IMG/VR virus record: IMGVR_UViG_3300031787_000251
Coordinates: 1 to 43,135 of that record
Origin: a virus
Strand: one strand, 5' to 3'
DNA: 43,135 bases
The notes under the pieces are model-generated. The model was not told the origin of the DNA, did not search any database, and saw only the letters and a program-made list of their open reading frames with translations. Each line of letters opens with the position of its first letter. The first letter of the stretch is position 1. Of this stretch, positions 6,671 to 14,012 are shown piece after piece. The position numbers were made by a program, and so were the translations under genes.

Positions 6671-8295
6671 CCCAACTCCGCCCCTACCAATCCGCCGCCA
6701 TCGACTCCGTCCTCTCATACTGGGAACGGGGCGGCGGCAACCCCCTCGTCGACATGGCGACCGGCCTCGGCAAGTCCGTCACGATCGGCGACCTGACGCA
6801 GCGCCTCATGGGCGCCTACCCCCAGATGCGCGTGCTCATGCTCGTGCATGTGCGGGAGCTGGTCGCCCAGAACGCCAAGGCGCTGCTCTCCCTCTGGCCG
6901 CAAGCCCCTGTCGGCATCTACTCGGCCGGTCTCGGCCGGCGCGACACCAGTCAGCGGATCATCTTCGCCAGCATCCAGTCGGTCTATCGGCGGGCGAAGG
7001 AGCTCGGCGCGTTCGACCTGGTCCTGATCGACGAGGCGCATCTGGTCCCGTCGGCAGGCGAGGGCATGTACCGGCACCTGCTCGATGCCCTGCGTGAGAT
7101 GCGGCCGGACCTGCGTGTCGCCGGCTTCACCGCCACGCCGTTCCGCATGGACTCGGGTCGCCTCGACGACGGCAAGGACCGCCTGTTCGACGAGATCGTG
7201 TTCTCCTACGGCATCGGCAAAGGCATCGACGACGGCTGGCTGTCGCCGCTGGTGTCCAAGTCCGGCGCGACCGAGATCGACGTGTCGATGGTGGCCAAGC
7301 GGGGAGGGGAGTTCGTCTCCGGCGCCCTCGAGGCCGCGGCAGATGACGACGCAGTCACCCAGGCTGCCGTCTCGGAGATCATCACGCTCGGCGAGGGGCG
7401 GCGATCGTGGCTGGCGTTCTGCGCCGGCGTGAAGCACGCGCACCATGTCCGCGACGAGTTCGTGCGGCAGGGCGTGTCGTGCGAGGTCATCTCTGGCGAG
7501 ACGCATCCGGGCGACCGGGCCCGGTTCATCGACGACTTCCGTGCCGGACGCCTGCGCTGCCTCACCAACTGCAACGTCCTGACGACCGGCTTCGACGCGC
7601 CCGGCCTCGACATGATCGCGCTGCTGCGTCCGACGCTCTCGCCCGGCCTGCTCGTGCAGATGCTTGGCCGCGGCACCCGACTGGCGGAGGGCAAAGCGGA
7701 CTGTCTCGTGCTCGACTACACCGGCACGATCCGCCGCCTCGGCCCAGTCGACACGCTCACCGTTGATCGTCGGCCGGGCAAGAAGGGTGCGCCCGACGCG
7801 GCGAAGGTCACGGACGTCCGCGCCAAGGAGTGCCCGACCTGCAAGTCCCTCGCCGCGCTTAACGCCCAGACCTGCGCCTTCTGTGGCCACGAATGGACGC
7901 TCGACAAGGCCCGGCACGACGCTGAGGCGGACGACGTCGCGATCCTCTCACGGGATCTGCGCAACCAGCCGCCGGAGGAGATCCCGGTCGTCACCTGGAT
8001 GGCGCGTCGGCACGTCAAGGCCGGATCGCCGGACAGTCTGCGCGTCACCTACTCGGCCGGGCTGATGTCCTACCCCGAGTGGGTGCTGCTGCAACACAGC
8101 GGGCCCGGACGATACCGCGCTGAGAAGTGGTGGGTTGCGCATGGCGGGCGATTGCCGGTGCCGGACACGATCGAGGACGCGCTGGTGCGTTGGAGCGAGC
8201 TTTCGCAGCCCGCCTTCATTGGAATTCAGAAAAACGGAAAGTGGTGGAACATTGCTTCGCGCCGCTTCACTCAATCACAGGAGCAAGCGGCATGA
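6667..8295 (+). CDS. SF2 DEAD/DEAH-box helicase (type III restriction/Rad25-like)
   Basis: An ATP-dependent DNA or branched-DNA translocase, 542 aa. It starts with the Q-motif-like LRPYQSAAIDSVLSYW, then Walker A MATGLGKSVT at 30-39, motif II IDEAH near 120-124, motif III FTATPFR near 155, motif V TTGFDAPGLD near 305 and motif VI MLGRGTRL. A four-cysteine zinc ribbon (CPTC ... CAFC) lies near residues 389-411, as in several phage SF2 helicases. The ATGA overlap at 6667 couples it to the methyltransferase. Lying in the replication and recombination block, it probably remodels replication or recombination intermediates. No restriction endonuclease domain is present. Confidence 0.85.
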   Translation: MTQLRPYQSAAIDSVLSYWERGGGNPLVDMATGLGKSVTIGDLTQRLMGAYPQMRVLMLVHVRELVAQNAKALLSLWPQAPVGIYSAGLGRRDTSQRIIFASIQSVYRRAKELGAFDLVLIDEAHLVPSAGEGMYRHLLDALREMRPDLRVAGFTATPFRMDSGRLDDGKDRLFDEIVFSYGIGKGIDDGWLSPLVSKSGATEIDVSMVAKRGGEFVSGALEAAADDDAVTQAAVSEIITLGEGRRSWLAFCAGVKHAHHVRDEFVRQGVSCEVISGETHPGDRARFIDDFRAGRLRCLTNCNVLTTGFDAPGLDMIALLRPTLSPGLLVQMLGRGTRLAEGKADCLVLDYTGTIRRLGPVDTLTVDRRPGKKGAPDAAKVTDVRAKECPTCKSLAALNAQTCAFCGHEWTLDKARHDAEADDVAILSRDLRNQPPEEIPVVTWMARRHVKAGSPDSLRVTYSAGLMSYPEWVLLQHSGPGRYRAEKWWVAHGGRLPVPDTIEDALVRWSELSQPAFIGIQKNGKWWNIASRRFTQSQEQAA

Positions 8296-8666
8296 CCGCG
8301 ACCATCGAATCCCTCCGCGCTGAGGTCGAGTACCTGCGCGAGCGTCTGAGCGAACTGACTGGCACCGTCGACCAGAAGACACAGCTTCGCCACGCCTTCG
8401 GCCTCTCGCCCAAGCAGGCCGGCACATTGGCGCTGCTGATGGGCGCGACCCGTCCCATCTCGACGACGGCGATTTACCTCAACGTGTTCGAGCGGGACTG
8501 CGGTGACGGGCCCGACCTCGCCAGCGTCAAGGTTTGCCTGTCGCAACTGCGTCGCCGGTTCGCCGACTTCAAGGCGCCCGGCGGGATCAGCAACGCATAC
8601 GGCACCGGCTGCTACACCCTCGCCCCCGAGCTGCGCGCCTGGATCGACGATCGGGTGTCGGCATGA
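8292..8666 (+). CDS. winged-helix DNA-binding protein (OmpR-type fold)
   Basis: 124 aa. Residues 1-30 form a heptad-like coiled coil (IESLRAEVEYLRERLSELTG) that probably dimerises. Residues 35-118 resemble the DNA-binding domain of response regulators: FGLSPKQAGTLALLMGATR, ISTTAIYLNVFE, SVKVCLSQLRRRFADF, then the wing GTGCYTL. There is no receiver domain. It is coupled by ATGA to the helicase and to the GcrA homologue, so two transcription factors lie side by side late in the early operon. That is where a regulator of late genes would be expected. It is a candidate to act on the GTGCGTTGAG elements, but this is inference. Confidence 0.7.
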   Translation: MTATIESLRAEVEYLRERLSELTGTVDQKTQLRHAFGLSPKQAGTLALLMGATRPISTTAIYLNVFERDCGDGPDLASVKVCLSQLRRRFADFKAPGGISNAYGTGCYTLAPELRAWIDDRVSA

Positions 8667-9115
8667 ACGCGTGGAACGACGGCGTTGCGCACGATCTGTG
8701 GCGCGAGGGCAAGTCAGCGACTGAGATCGCCGGATATTTTGGCCTGACCCGGAACGCCGTGTGCGGCCGGCTGTGGCGCATGGGCCTGAAGCGCGAGGGT
8801 GCGATGGTCCGGGGTACGCGAGGCCCCGCCGCGCCCAAGCCTCAGCGCGTCAAGAAGTTCAAGGTGGTCAAACCGCCCAGACCGCCGCGTGTCGAGGCCG
8901 TGGTTGCGGTGCCGGTGGTGGTCGACATCATGGCCGCGCGCCCGTTCCTGTCGCGGACCATGCGCGAGTGCTCGTGGATTCTCGACGACGGGCAATCGTG
9001 CTGCAACCCTTGCGACGGGGCGACGAGCTACTGCGCCGGCCACCGCGCGATCGTCTATCGCCCGACGGGCAAGCCCAAGGATTTCGAGCGGTCCCTGCGG
9101 AGGTTCGTCGCATGA
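8663..9115 (+). CDS. GcrA-like cell-cycle regulator homologue
   Basis: GcrA is an alphaproteobacterial transcription factor that binds sigma-70 and methylated GANTC sites. The N-terminal part (MNAWNDGVAHDLWREGKSAT, EIAGYFGLTRNAVCGRLWRM) is the GcrA helix-turn-helix with the family TRNAVxGxxxRxGL signature. A basic Pro/Lys/Ala linker follows (about 50-85). The C-terminal domain has the Cys-rich pattern of GcrA: ECSWILDD at 107-114, then SYCAGH near 130. Length (150 aa) is close to the cellular protein. A phage copy could redirect host RNA polymerase or mimic the host cell-cycle programme. It points strongly to an alphaproteobacterial host. Confidence 0.8.
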   Translation: MNAWNDGVAHDLWREGKSATEIAGYFGLTRNAVCGRLWRMGLKREGAMVRGTRGPAAPKPQRVKKFKVVKPPRPPRVEAVVAVPVVVDIMAARPFLSRTMRECSWILDDGQSCCNPCDGATSYCAGHRAIVYRPTGKPKDFERSLRRFVA

Positions 9116-9282
9116 CCCGCTTCAACGCCACAGTCACGGGCGGATACGTCACGCGAACCGGCGAGTTCGTCCTGAACGTCAAGCCCGATCGGGGCGACGT
9201 CGTGCAGGTGAAATACTGGGAGGCGCTGCCGGACGGCAAGCGTGTGGTGCTGGCTGATGGTCAGATTGTGGGGGTTCAGTGA
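9112..9282 (+). CDS. small hypothetical protein (56 aa)
   Basis: Family not recognised. Predicted beta-rich (NATVTGGYVTRTGEFVLNVK, then VVQVKYWEALPDGKRVVLAD), perhaps a small barrel. It starts at an ATGA overlap with the GcrA-like gene and its own TGA overlaps the ATG of the next gene, so it belongs to the same translation-coupled chain. Confidence 0.55.
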   Translation: MTRFNATVTGGYVTRTGEFVLNVKPDRGDVVQVKYWEALPDGKRVVLADGQIVGVQ

Positions 9283-9806
9283 TGGGCAAGCGTTCCGACT
9301 TCGCCCGCGTCCCGCGCGACTTCTACCCGACACCGGAGGCGGCCGTGCGCCCGCTGCTGGCGCACTTGGCACCGGGCACGCGGTTCGTTGAGCCTTGCGC
9401 TGGCGACGGCGCGCTGGTCGACAGCCTGACGGCGGCCGGCCATGTCTGCGTCATGGAGTCGGACATTGAGCCGCAACGCTCCATGCTTCAGGCCGACGCG
9501 CTCACGCTGCGGTACGTTTCGCTGGACTGCATCATCACGAACCCGCCTTGGGATCGGAAAGTGCTGCACCCGTTGATCGTTCACCTGTCGGATCAGGCCC
9601 CGACATGGCTTCTGTTTGACGCCGACTGGGTTCACACCCGGCAGGCTGTGCCGTTCCTCGCCCGCCTCCGCCGCATCGTGTCGGTTGGCCGCGTGAGGTG
9701 GATTCCCGACAGCAAGATGACCGGCAAGGACAACTGCGCGTGGCACCTGTTCGACCGCACCGCCGCAAACACAACCGCCACATTTTTCGGGAGGCAAGCA
9801 GCATGA
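9282..9806 (+). CDS. class I SAM-dependent adenine methyltransferase-like protein
   Basis: A compact 174-aa DNA N6-adenine methyltransferase-like protein. DFYPTPE at 13-19 is typical of phage members. The SAM-binding motif I is VEPCAGDGALVD at 36-47, an acidic loop MESDIEP follows strand 2 (58-64), and the catalytic motif IV is NPPW at 87-90. No separate target recognition domain is visible, so specificity is unclear and it may work with a partner or be degenerate. The ATG at 9282 is preferred over the GTG at 9279, since it shares its A with the preceding TGA. With the C5 methyltransferase and ArdA it forms an antirestriction set. Confidence 0.75.
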   Translation: MGKRSDFARVPRDFYPTPEAAVRPLLAHLAPGTRFVEPCAGDGALVDSLTAAGHVCVMESDIEPQRSMLQADALTLRYVSLDCIITNPPWDRKVLHPLIVHLSDQAPTWLLFDADWVHTRQAVPFLARLRRIVSVGRVRWIPDSKMTGKDNCAWHLFDRTAANTTATFFGRQAA

Positions 9807-10009
9807 CCCCCTACCTCACACTCGACGACGTCAAGCGCGCGTCCGAGATCGGCGGCGCGCACCTGGACGCACTGGGCAAGTTCGACCTGCGCACCCTGTC
9901 CGCGGACGAATACGTTACCTTCTGTCTCATCGTCGTCAATGAGGCGAACAAGGCCGCGGGCGATCGCATCGTGTCGGCGTGGACGATTCCGGTGGGGGGC
10001 CTGGGGTGA
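9803..10009 (+). CDS. small hypothetical protein (68 aa)
   Basis: Family not recognised. Helical N-terminal two-thirds (YLTLDDVKRASEIGGAHLDA, then SADEYVTFCLIVVNEANKA). ATGA overlap with the methyltransferase-like gene and GTGA overlap with the replication protein gene. Its conserved position just before the primase gene suggests a replication accessory, without direct evidence. Confidence 0.55.
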   Translation: MTPYLTLDDVKRASEIGGAHLDALGKFDLRTLSADEYVTFCLIVVNEANKAAGDRIVSAWTIPVGGLG

Positions 10010-12417
10010 GTTCTCCCTTCTCCGCATCTGCCTCCGACCTGCAGGCGCTCGGCTACTCGGTCCTGCCGCTGATCCCCGCCGACTGGGCCCAGCATCAGGG
10101 TCGCGGCAAATGCCCCGGCGAGTATCGCTCGGGCGGCTGGCAGGGCATGTCCAAGTGGCAACGGTTCCGCGATACCACGCCCTCCGCGTTTGAGCTCGGC
10201 CTGTGGTCCAAGGCGCCGGGCGCGAACATCGGCCTGCTCATGGGCACGGTCGCGCGCAAGGACCTGCACGTCGTCGTTCTGGACTTTGACGCTCAGGACG
10301 CAGACGTGCTGGACACCCTGCTGCGTGCTGCACCGGCCAGCCCGATGGTCAAGCGTGGCGCGAAGGGCGAGAGCCGGTTCTATCTGGCCCCCAAGACGCT
10401 GAAGACCGCCTCGTATGACGGGCCCGACGGGCGCCTTCTCGATCGCCTGACAGGGTTCGACACGCGCCAGACCGTCGTGCCGCCGTCGATCCACCCGGAA
10501 ACCGGCAAGCCCTACGTCTGGCTGGCCGGACCCGTGCGCGCGGACGAGCTTCCCGTGTTGACCGATGACGACATGACGGCGCTGGAGGAGGCGCTGGAGG
10601 TGTGCGGGTGGTCGCGGGAGCGTGTGTCTGCCGGCAAGGATCGTGCGCCACGCCCGCCCCGTTGCGGCGAGCTTGACCCCGATGACATCTGGTCTGAGAC
10701 AAAAAGTGCGGCGTTGGCGAATCTCGACAAGTGGGTTCCCGCCCTCGACCTGTATGGATGCAGGCCTGCACGCGGCGGGTTTGAGGCGGTCGCGACATGG
10801 CGGGCGTCCAGCACCGGGCAGGCGATCCCGGACCGCAAGCGCAACCTGTCGATCCAGCGGGATGGCATCAAGGATTTTGGGACGAACGAGACCTATTCGG
10901 CGATCGACCTGGTCATGGCCGCGCGGGACTGCGAGCAAGCGGCGGCGACGGACTGGCTGCGTGAGCGACTGGGCCTGAAGGACGACAGCGTGGTGATCGC
11001 GCTGGATATGCCGACGGTGGTTGACAGCGACCTGCCTGAGCCTTTGCGGGTGAAGGCGCCGGTCACGCTGCAGGAGTTCGCTGACACGGTGGTCGCGCCC
11101 GCTATGGACCGGCTCAAGGTCGAGCATCCTGAATACGCAGACGCCCCGCCCACCACGTTCGGCAACGAGCTTCCCGATGCGCTCACCCGCGCACCCGGCC
11201 TTGTCGGCTCGATCACGGACTGGATCTGCGATACGGCGCGCAAGCCTCAGCGTGCCGGCGCGCTCATGGCGGCGCTGGAGATCGTCGGAACGGCTGCAGG
11301 GCGCACGTTTTCAGGCCCTACACGCACCGGAACGCACCTGTATGGGCTATTTCTGGCACCGTCTGGCGCGGCAAAGGATCACCCGCTCAAGGCGATTGAT
11401 CGCGTGCTGCGTGCGGCAACCCTCGGCGCCCATGTCGGGCCCGGCGAGTTCATGTCCATGTCGGCGCTGGTCTCGCGTCTCAATCGCCAGCCGCTCACGC
11501 TCACCTGCATTGATGAGTTCGGCGGCTATCTCGGCCGGATCAATGGGCGCAAGGCCTCGCCGCACGAGAAGGCGATCACCCGCACCCTGCGCTCGGCCTG
11601 GGGCTCGAGCTTTGACACGATGGCCACGCCGGAATGGGCGGGCAGGGTAGGGGAGCCGATCTTCTCGCCGGCGCTCTCGATCTACGGGGTGTCCACGCAC
11701 GAGGAGTTCTTCGCCAACCTCGACGGCGCGGACGTTTTCAACGGCTTCCTCAATCGCTTCCTGATTTTCTCGACGCACGCCCGTGTTGAGGAGCGCGAGC
11801 CGCTGCTGGACAAGACTGCCGTGCCGGATGCGATCACGGACGGGCTGGTTGCGATCGTCGCGTCCCTGCCTCCGCTCAGTCGCGCAACGTCACACAACTC
11901 CGCCTCGGACGGCCCCTCGATCGTCGTGCCATGGGACGACAAGTATGCGCACCAGGCCTACATGGCGTTCGGGCAGGAGTGTGAGCGGCGCGAGCTGGAC
12001 GCGGTGTTCTTCACCCGCTCGGCGGAAATGGCGCAGCGCATGGCCACGATCAGGGCGATCGGTCGCGACGGTGCCGCGGCGCGCGTCACGCTCGAGGACA
12101 TGGACTGGGGTATCGCGCTTGCACGGTGGTCCGCGGAACAGACGGTCGAGATGGCCGCCGATTACATGGCCGAGACGCAGCACCAGGGCGAGGCGCAGCG
12201 TGTCATCCGTGCACTGCAGGGGCGTGGCTGGATGACGTTTCGGGAAATATCCCAGTCGCTCAAGAACCGGCTCAAGGCAAAGGAGCTTCGCGACATGCTG
12301 GACGGCCTGGTCGACGGCGGGGATCTGGACCGGCGAGAGGATCAGCCGCCGGCAGGCGGGCACAAGATCAAGTCGTATCGCGTGTCCGTCGAGCGCCCCT
12401 CTCCCGGCACGTCCTGA
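10006..12417 (+). CDS. bifunctional primase-polymerase / DUF3987-type replicative helicase
   Basis: The main replication protein, 803 aa from a GTG start in a GTGA overlap. Residues 1-190 are an archaeo-eukaryotic prim-pol domain with the catalytic acidic motif VVLDFDAQD around 90-98 and the later VPPSIHPETGKPYVW strand. Residues about 285-325 (TYSAIDLVMAARDCEQAAAT, DWLRERLGL) resemble the linker helices of phage primases. From about 390 on it follows DUF3987, a RecA/AAA-like helicase module, with a P-loop-like APSGAAKDHPLKAI around 451-464 that departs from a canonical Walker A. The C-terminal 80 residues look like a winged helix (LQGRGWMTFREISQSLKNRL). Together they would prime and unwind at the phage origin. 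It is the last gene before a strong terminator. Confidence 0.8.
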   Translation: MSSPFSASASDLQALGYSVLPLIPADWAQHQGRGKCPGEYRSGGWQGMSKWQRFRDTTPSAFELGLWSKAPGANIGLLMGTVARKDLHVVVLDFDAQDADVLDTLLRAAPASPMVKRGAKGESRFYLAPKTLKTASYDGPDGRLLDRLTGFDTRQTVVPPSIHPETGKPYVWLAGPVRADELPVLTDDDMTALEEALEVCGWSRERVSAGKDRAPRPPRCGELDPDDIWSETKSAALANLDKWVPALDLYGCRPARGGFEAVATWRASSTGQAIPDRKRNLSIQRDGIKDFGTNETYSAIDLVMAARDCEQAAATDWLRERLGLKDDSVVIALDMPTVVDSDLPEPLRVKAPVTLQEFADTVVAPAMDRLKVEHPEYADAPPTTFGNELPDALTRAPGLVGSITDWICDTARKPQRAGALMAALEIVGTAAGRTFSGPTRTGTHLYGLFLAPSGAAKDHPLKAIDRVLRAATLGAHVGPGEFMSMSALVSRLNRQPLTLTCIDEFGGYLGRINGRKASPHEKAITRTLRSAWGSSFDTMATPEWAGRVGEPIFSPALSIYGVSTHEEFFANLDGADVFNGFLNRFLIFSTHARVEEREPLLDKTAVPDAITDGLVAIVASLPPLSRATSHNSASDGPSIVVPWDDKYAHQAYMAFGQECERRELDAVFFTRSAEMAQRMATIRAIGRDGAAARVTLEDMDWGIALARWSAEQTVEMAADYMAETQHQGEAQRVIRALQGRGWMTFREISQSLKNRLKAKELRDMLDGLVDGGDLDRREDQPPAGGHKIKSYRVSVERPSPGTS

Positions 12418-12443
12418 TTCCCCGCTCTTTTCCGCCCACGCAA

Positions 12444-12477
12444 AAGGCCCGACCGGCGTTTCTGCCAGTCGGGCCTT
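12444..12477. terminator. bidirectional Rho-independent terminator
   Basis: A perfect 10-bp stem AAGGCCCGAC (12444-12453) / GTCGGGCCTT (12468-12477), flanked by TTTTG on the plus side (12481-12485) and by AAAA before the stem, which reads as UUUU on the minus side. It lies between the convergent primase gene (plus) and the RHH gene (minus) and should stop both operons. Confidence 0.85.
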
Positions 12478-12505
12478 GGATTTTGAAAAATCTGTTGGCG
12501 GGATT

Positions 12506-12721
12506 TTATTCGGGCTTGCCACGCTGCGAGATATGCGCGGGCGCGGGCGCCAGAATCGCCCTCATGGCGGCCTGCAGGGTACCGTGGCGGGCAATCAGGG
12601 AGTCGAGCGCGGCCGCCATATCGGGCGACGCACGGAACGTGACCTTGCGCCAGCCTTCGCCCTGCAGCTTGGCGTCGTGGGCTGCAGCGGCCTTGCGTCG
12701 GGCGGGGCTATTCATCTGCAA
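12506..12721 (-). CDS. putative ribbon-helix-helix protein (71 aa)
   Basis: The segment WRKVTFRASPDMAAALDSL, then IARHGTLQAAMRAIL (about 24-58), fits the beta-strand plus two-helix pattern of Arc/MetJ-type repressors, preceded by a basic N-terminus (PARRKAAAAHDAK). It could be a regulator of this leftward cluster or an antitoxin-like protein. No toxin-like partner is obvious next to it. It is the last gene of the leftward accessory operon and overlaps the upstream HTH gene by 14 bp. Confidence 0.6.
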   Translation of the reverse strand: MQMNSPARRKAAAAHDAKLQGEGWRKVTFRASPDMAAALDSLIARHGTLQAAMRAILAPAPAHISQRGKPE

Positions 12722-12926
12722 AGCCTGCAGGCCGGAACCCGGTTAGGAACGCCTCAACACACACCGTGACCGGGCCGCTGATAGGCCGGGCGCCTGATTC
12801 CATATCCCGCACGCGGTCCGGGCCCTTTGTCTCAACCTGGGCAAGGCGCAAGGCACGGGCCATATCGCGGAGACTCCATCCTAGCGCGAGGCGGGCGGCC
12901 TTTAGGTCGTCGGGCGTGGTGATCAT
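12708..12926 (-). CDS. XRE-like helix-turn-helix protein (72 aa)
   Basis: From the ATG at 12926: LKAARLALGWSLRDMARALR at 7-26 is a clear XRE helix-turn-helix, and the recognition end reads VRDMESGARPISGPVTVCVE. An upstream in-frame start at 12983 would run into the ArdA gene. The 12926 ATG overlaps the ArdA stop (ATGA), as seen elsewhere in this phage. It probably regulates the accessory cluster. The palindrome at 13972-13989 over the operon promoter is a possible target. Confidence 0.65.
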   Translation of the reverse strand: MITTPDDLKAARLALGWSLRDMARALRLAQVETKGPDRVRDMESGARPISGPVTVCVEAFLTGFRPAGFADE

Positions 12927-13264
12927 GGCATGGCCGGGGGCGTGTCGAGAAAGACTCGCGCCTGATCCAGGTCGCCGCACCAATTCGCGGCAATGGCGGC
13001 GACGTCGTCCGAGTCGAGAAAGTCGAATTCTTCACACAACGCGACAAAGGCCGCGATCTTGTCGAGCCCGGGATATTCGCCCAGGCCGGACGGAACGCCG
13101 TCGTAATCATGCACCGCCCATTCCTCCGCGCCCGGTTCGCGGCTCGCCTTAAGCATGGCGTCAATCTCGCCTTGCATGGCGTCGGGATCAGAGCTCGCGT
13201 CAATCCAGCGGCCGTGAAGGATTCCGGCGTTATAACTGGCGAGACAAGCGACATAGATACGCAT
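12923..13264 (-). CDS. ardA: ArdA-like antirestriction protein, short form
   Basis: ArdA proteins mimic B-form DNA and inhibit type I restriction enzymes. The start MRIYVACLASYNAGILHGRW is the ArdA N-terminal signature, followed by the acidic middle (DASSDPDAMQGEIDAML), EEWAVHDYDG near 49-58, and GEYPGLDKIAAFVALCEEFD. The protein is strongly acidic. At 113 aa it is shorter than the usual 160-170 aa and lacks most of the third, dimerising domain, so it may be monomeric or partly degenerate. I chose the ATG at 13264 because the longer frame to 13336 adds a poorly fitting leader. It adds to the two methyltransferases as defence against restriction. Confidence 0.8.
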   Translation of the reverse strand: MRIYVACLASYNAGILHGRWIDASSDPDAMQGEIDAMLKASREPGAEEWAVHDYDGVPSGLGEYPGLDKIAAFVALCEEFDFLDSDDVAAIAANWCGDLDQARVFLDTPPAMP

Positions 13265-13362
13265 GGGGTGGATCTCCAATAGGCGCCCAGACTGGGCAAA
13301 CAGAACGCAACAGGCGTTCAAGAAACCGGCCGCCATTGACGGCCGGAAACTTGAGCGTCGGC

Positions 13363-13737
13363 TTAGGCGAGCACCTGGGCTGCAATCTGGCGAAGCGCGG
13401 GGGCGAGGGCCGCGCCCTTCGCCGGGTCCATGTATTGCGTCCCGTTGAAACCGGGACCCAGTTCCTGCAGTTCGTCAAAGGCGGCCCAGTTCAAGTGCGT
13501 TTGCGCTTCAAAGGCCGCGGCAACGGCGAGCTTATCGGCAAGCGTGACCTTGCGGGCCAGTGCCGGGAGAAGCGAGTTAACCGGCATTCCTGAACGTGTA
13601 TGGATCAGGGACCACGGCGCGTCGGCGTTCACCCGGACCACGGCGAAGCGGCTGGACTCCGTCGGGCGATAGCCGGACACTGTAAGCCGGGCCGTCATGT
13701 AGGGAATTTGGCCGGTGTAGGGGATGCGGCGAGTCAT
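13363..13737 (-). CDS. hypothetical protein (124 aa)
   Basis: Family not recognised. The ATG at 13737 overlaps the stop of the upstream gene as TAATG. The frame extends further upstream but would cover that gene. The N-terminus is rich in Thr/Tyr/Pro (MTRRIPYTGQIPYMTARLTV), followed by a beta-rich segment and a helical C-terminal half (VTLADKLAVAAAFEAQTHLN). No membrane segment. Second gene of the leftward accessory operon. Confidence 0.55.
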   Translation of the reverse strand: MTRRIPYTGQIPYMTARLTVSGYRPTESSRFAVVRVNADAPWSLIHTRSGMPVNSLLPALARKVTLADKLAVAAAFEAQTHLNWAAFDELQELGPGFNGTQYMDPAKGAALAPALRQIAAQVLA

Positions 13738-13925
13738 TAGCGGGCGCCCATGGCGAACGCTTGCCGGTTGACCCGGCGAGTCTCGCGAGCCGCGCGGAAT
13801 GCGTCGCGAGCGTTGACCTTGCACCACGCACGGCCGGTTGAGCCTGCAGGATAGAAGGCGGCCCGGCGGGCAAGCGAATGCCCGAATGCGAGCCAGTCGA
13901 GATAGGCGAGGCGAGGGCTTGTCAT
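13737..13925 (-). CDS. small basic hypothetical protein (62 aa)
   Basis: Family not recognised. Basic, with a helical Arg-rich C-terminus (ARDAFRAARETRRVNRQAFA). First gene after the leftward promoter at 13973-14002, and coupled to the next gene by TAATG. Confidence 0.5.
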   Translation of the reverse strand: MTSPRLAYLDWLAFGHSLARRAAFYPAGSTGRAWCKVNARDAFRAARETRRVNRQAFAMGAR

Positions 13926-13947
13926 CTTGTCTCATTCCATTCCAGGC

Positions 13948-13962
13948 GCCCCGCTTCGGGGC
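13948..13962. terminator. short GC hairpin between two leftward genes
   Basis: GCCCCG-CTT-CGGGGC forms a 6-bp stem with a 3-nt loop, 14 nt downstream of the promoter candidate on the minus strand and 23 nt before the ATG at 13925. No U-tract follows, so attenuation or RNA stabilisation is as likely as termination. Confidence 0.35.
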
Positions 13963-13972
13963 CGACGCCGCG

Positions 13973-14002
13973 TATATGCCAGCACATACCTAACCCCGTC
14001 AA
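13973..14002 (-). promoter_or_regulatory. sigma-70-type promoter for the leftward accessory operon, with overlapping palindrome
   Basis: On the minus strand TTGACG (14002-13997) is followed after 18 nt by CATATA (13978-13973), a good sigma-70 match. It lies about 50 bp upstream of the ATG at 13925. The -10 region falls in an imperfect palindrome GTATATGC-CA-GCACATAC (13972-13989), which looks like an operator. Genes 13925 to 12506 would be expressed from here independently of the lytic programme, possibly in the lysogen. Confidence 0.6.
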
Positions 14003-14012
14003 CCCCCTTTCG

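Noticed and set aside
8185-8195. GTGCGTTGGAG inside the helicase gene as a late motif
   Set aside because: It has an extra G, lies inside coding sequence in the early region, and no start lies at the expected distance.
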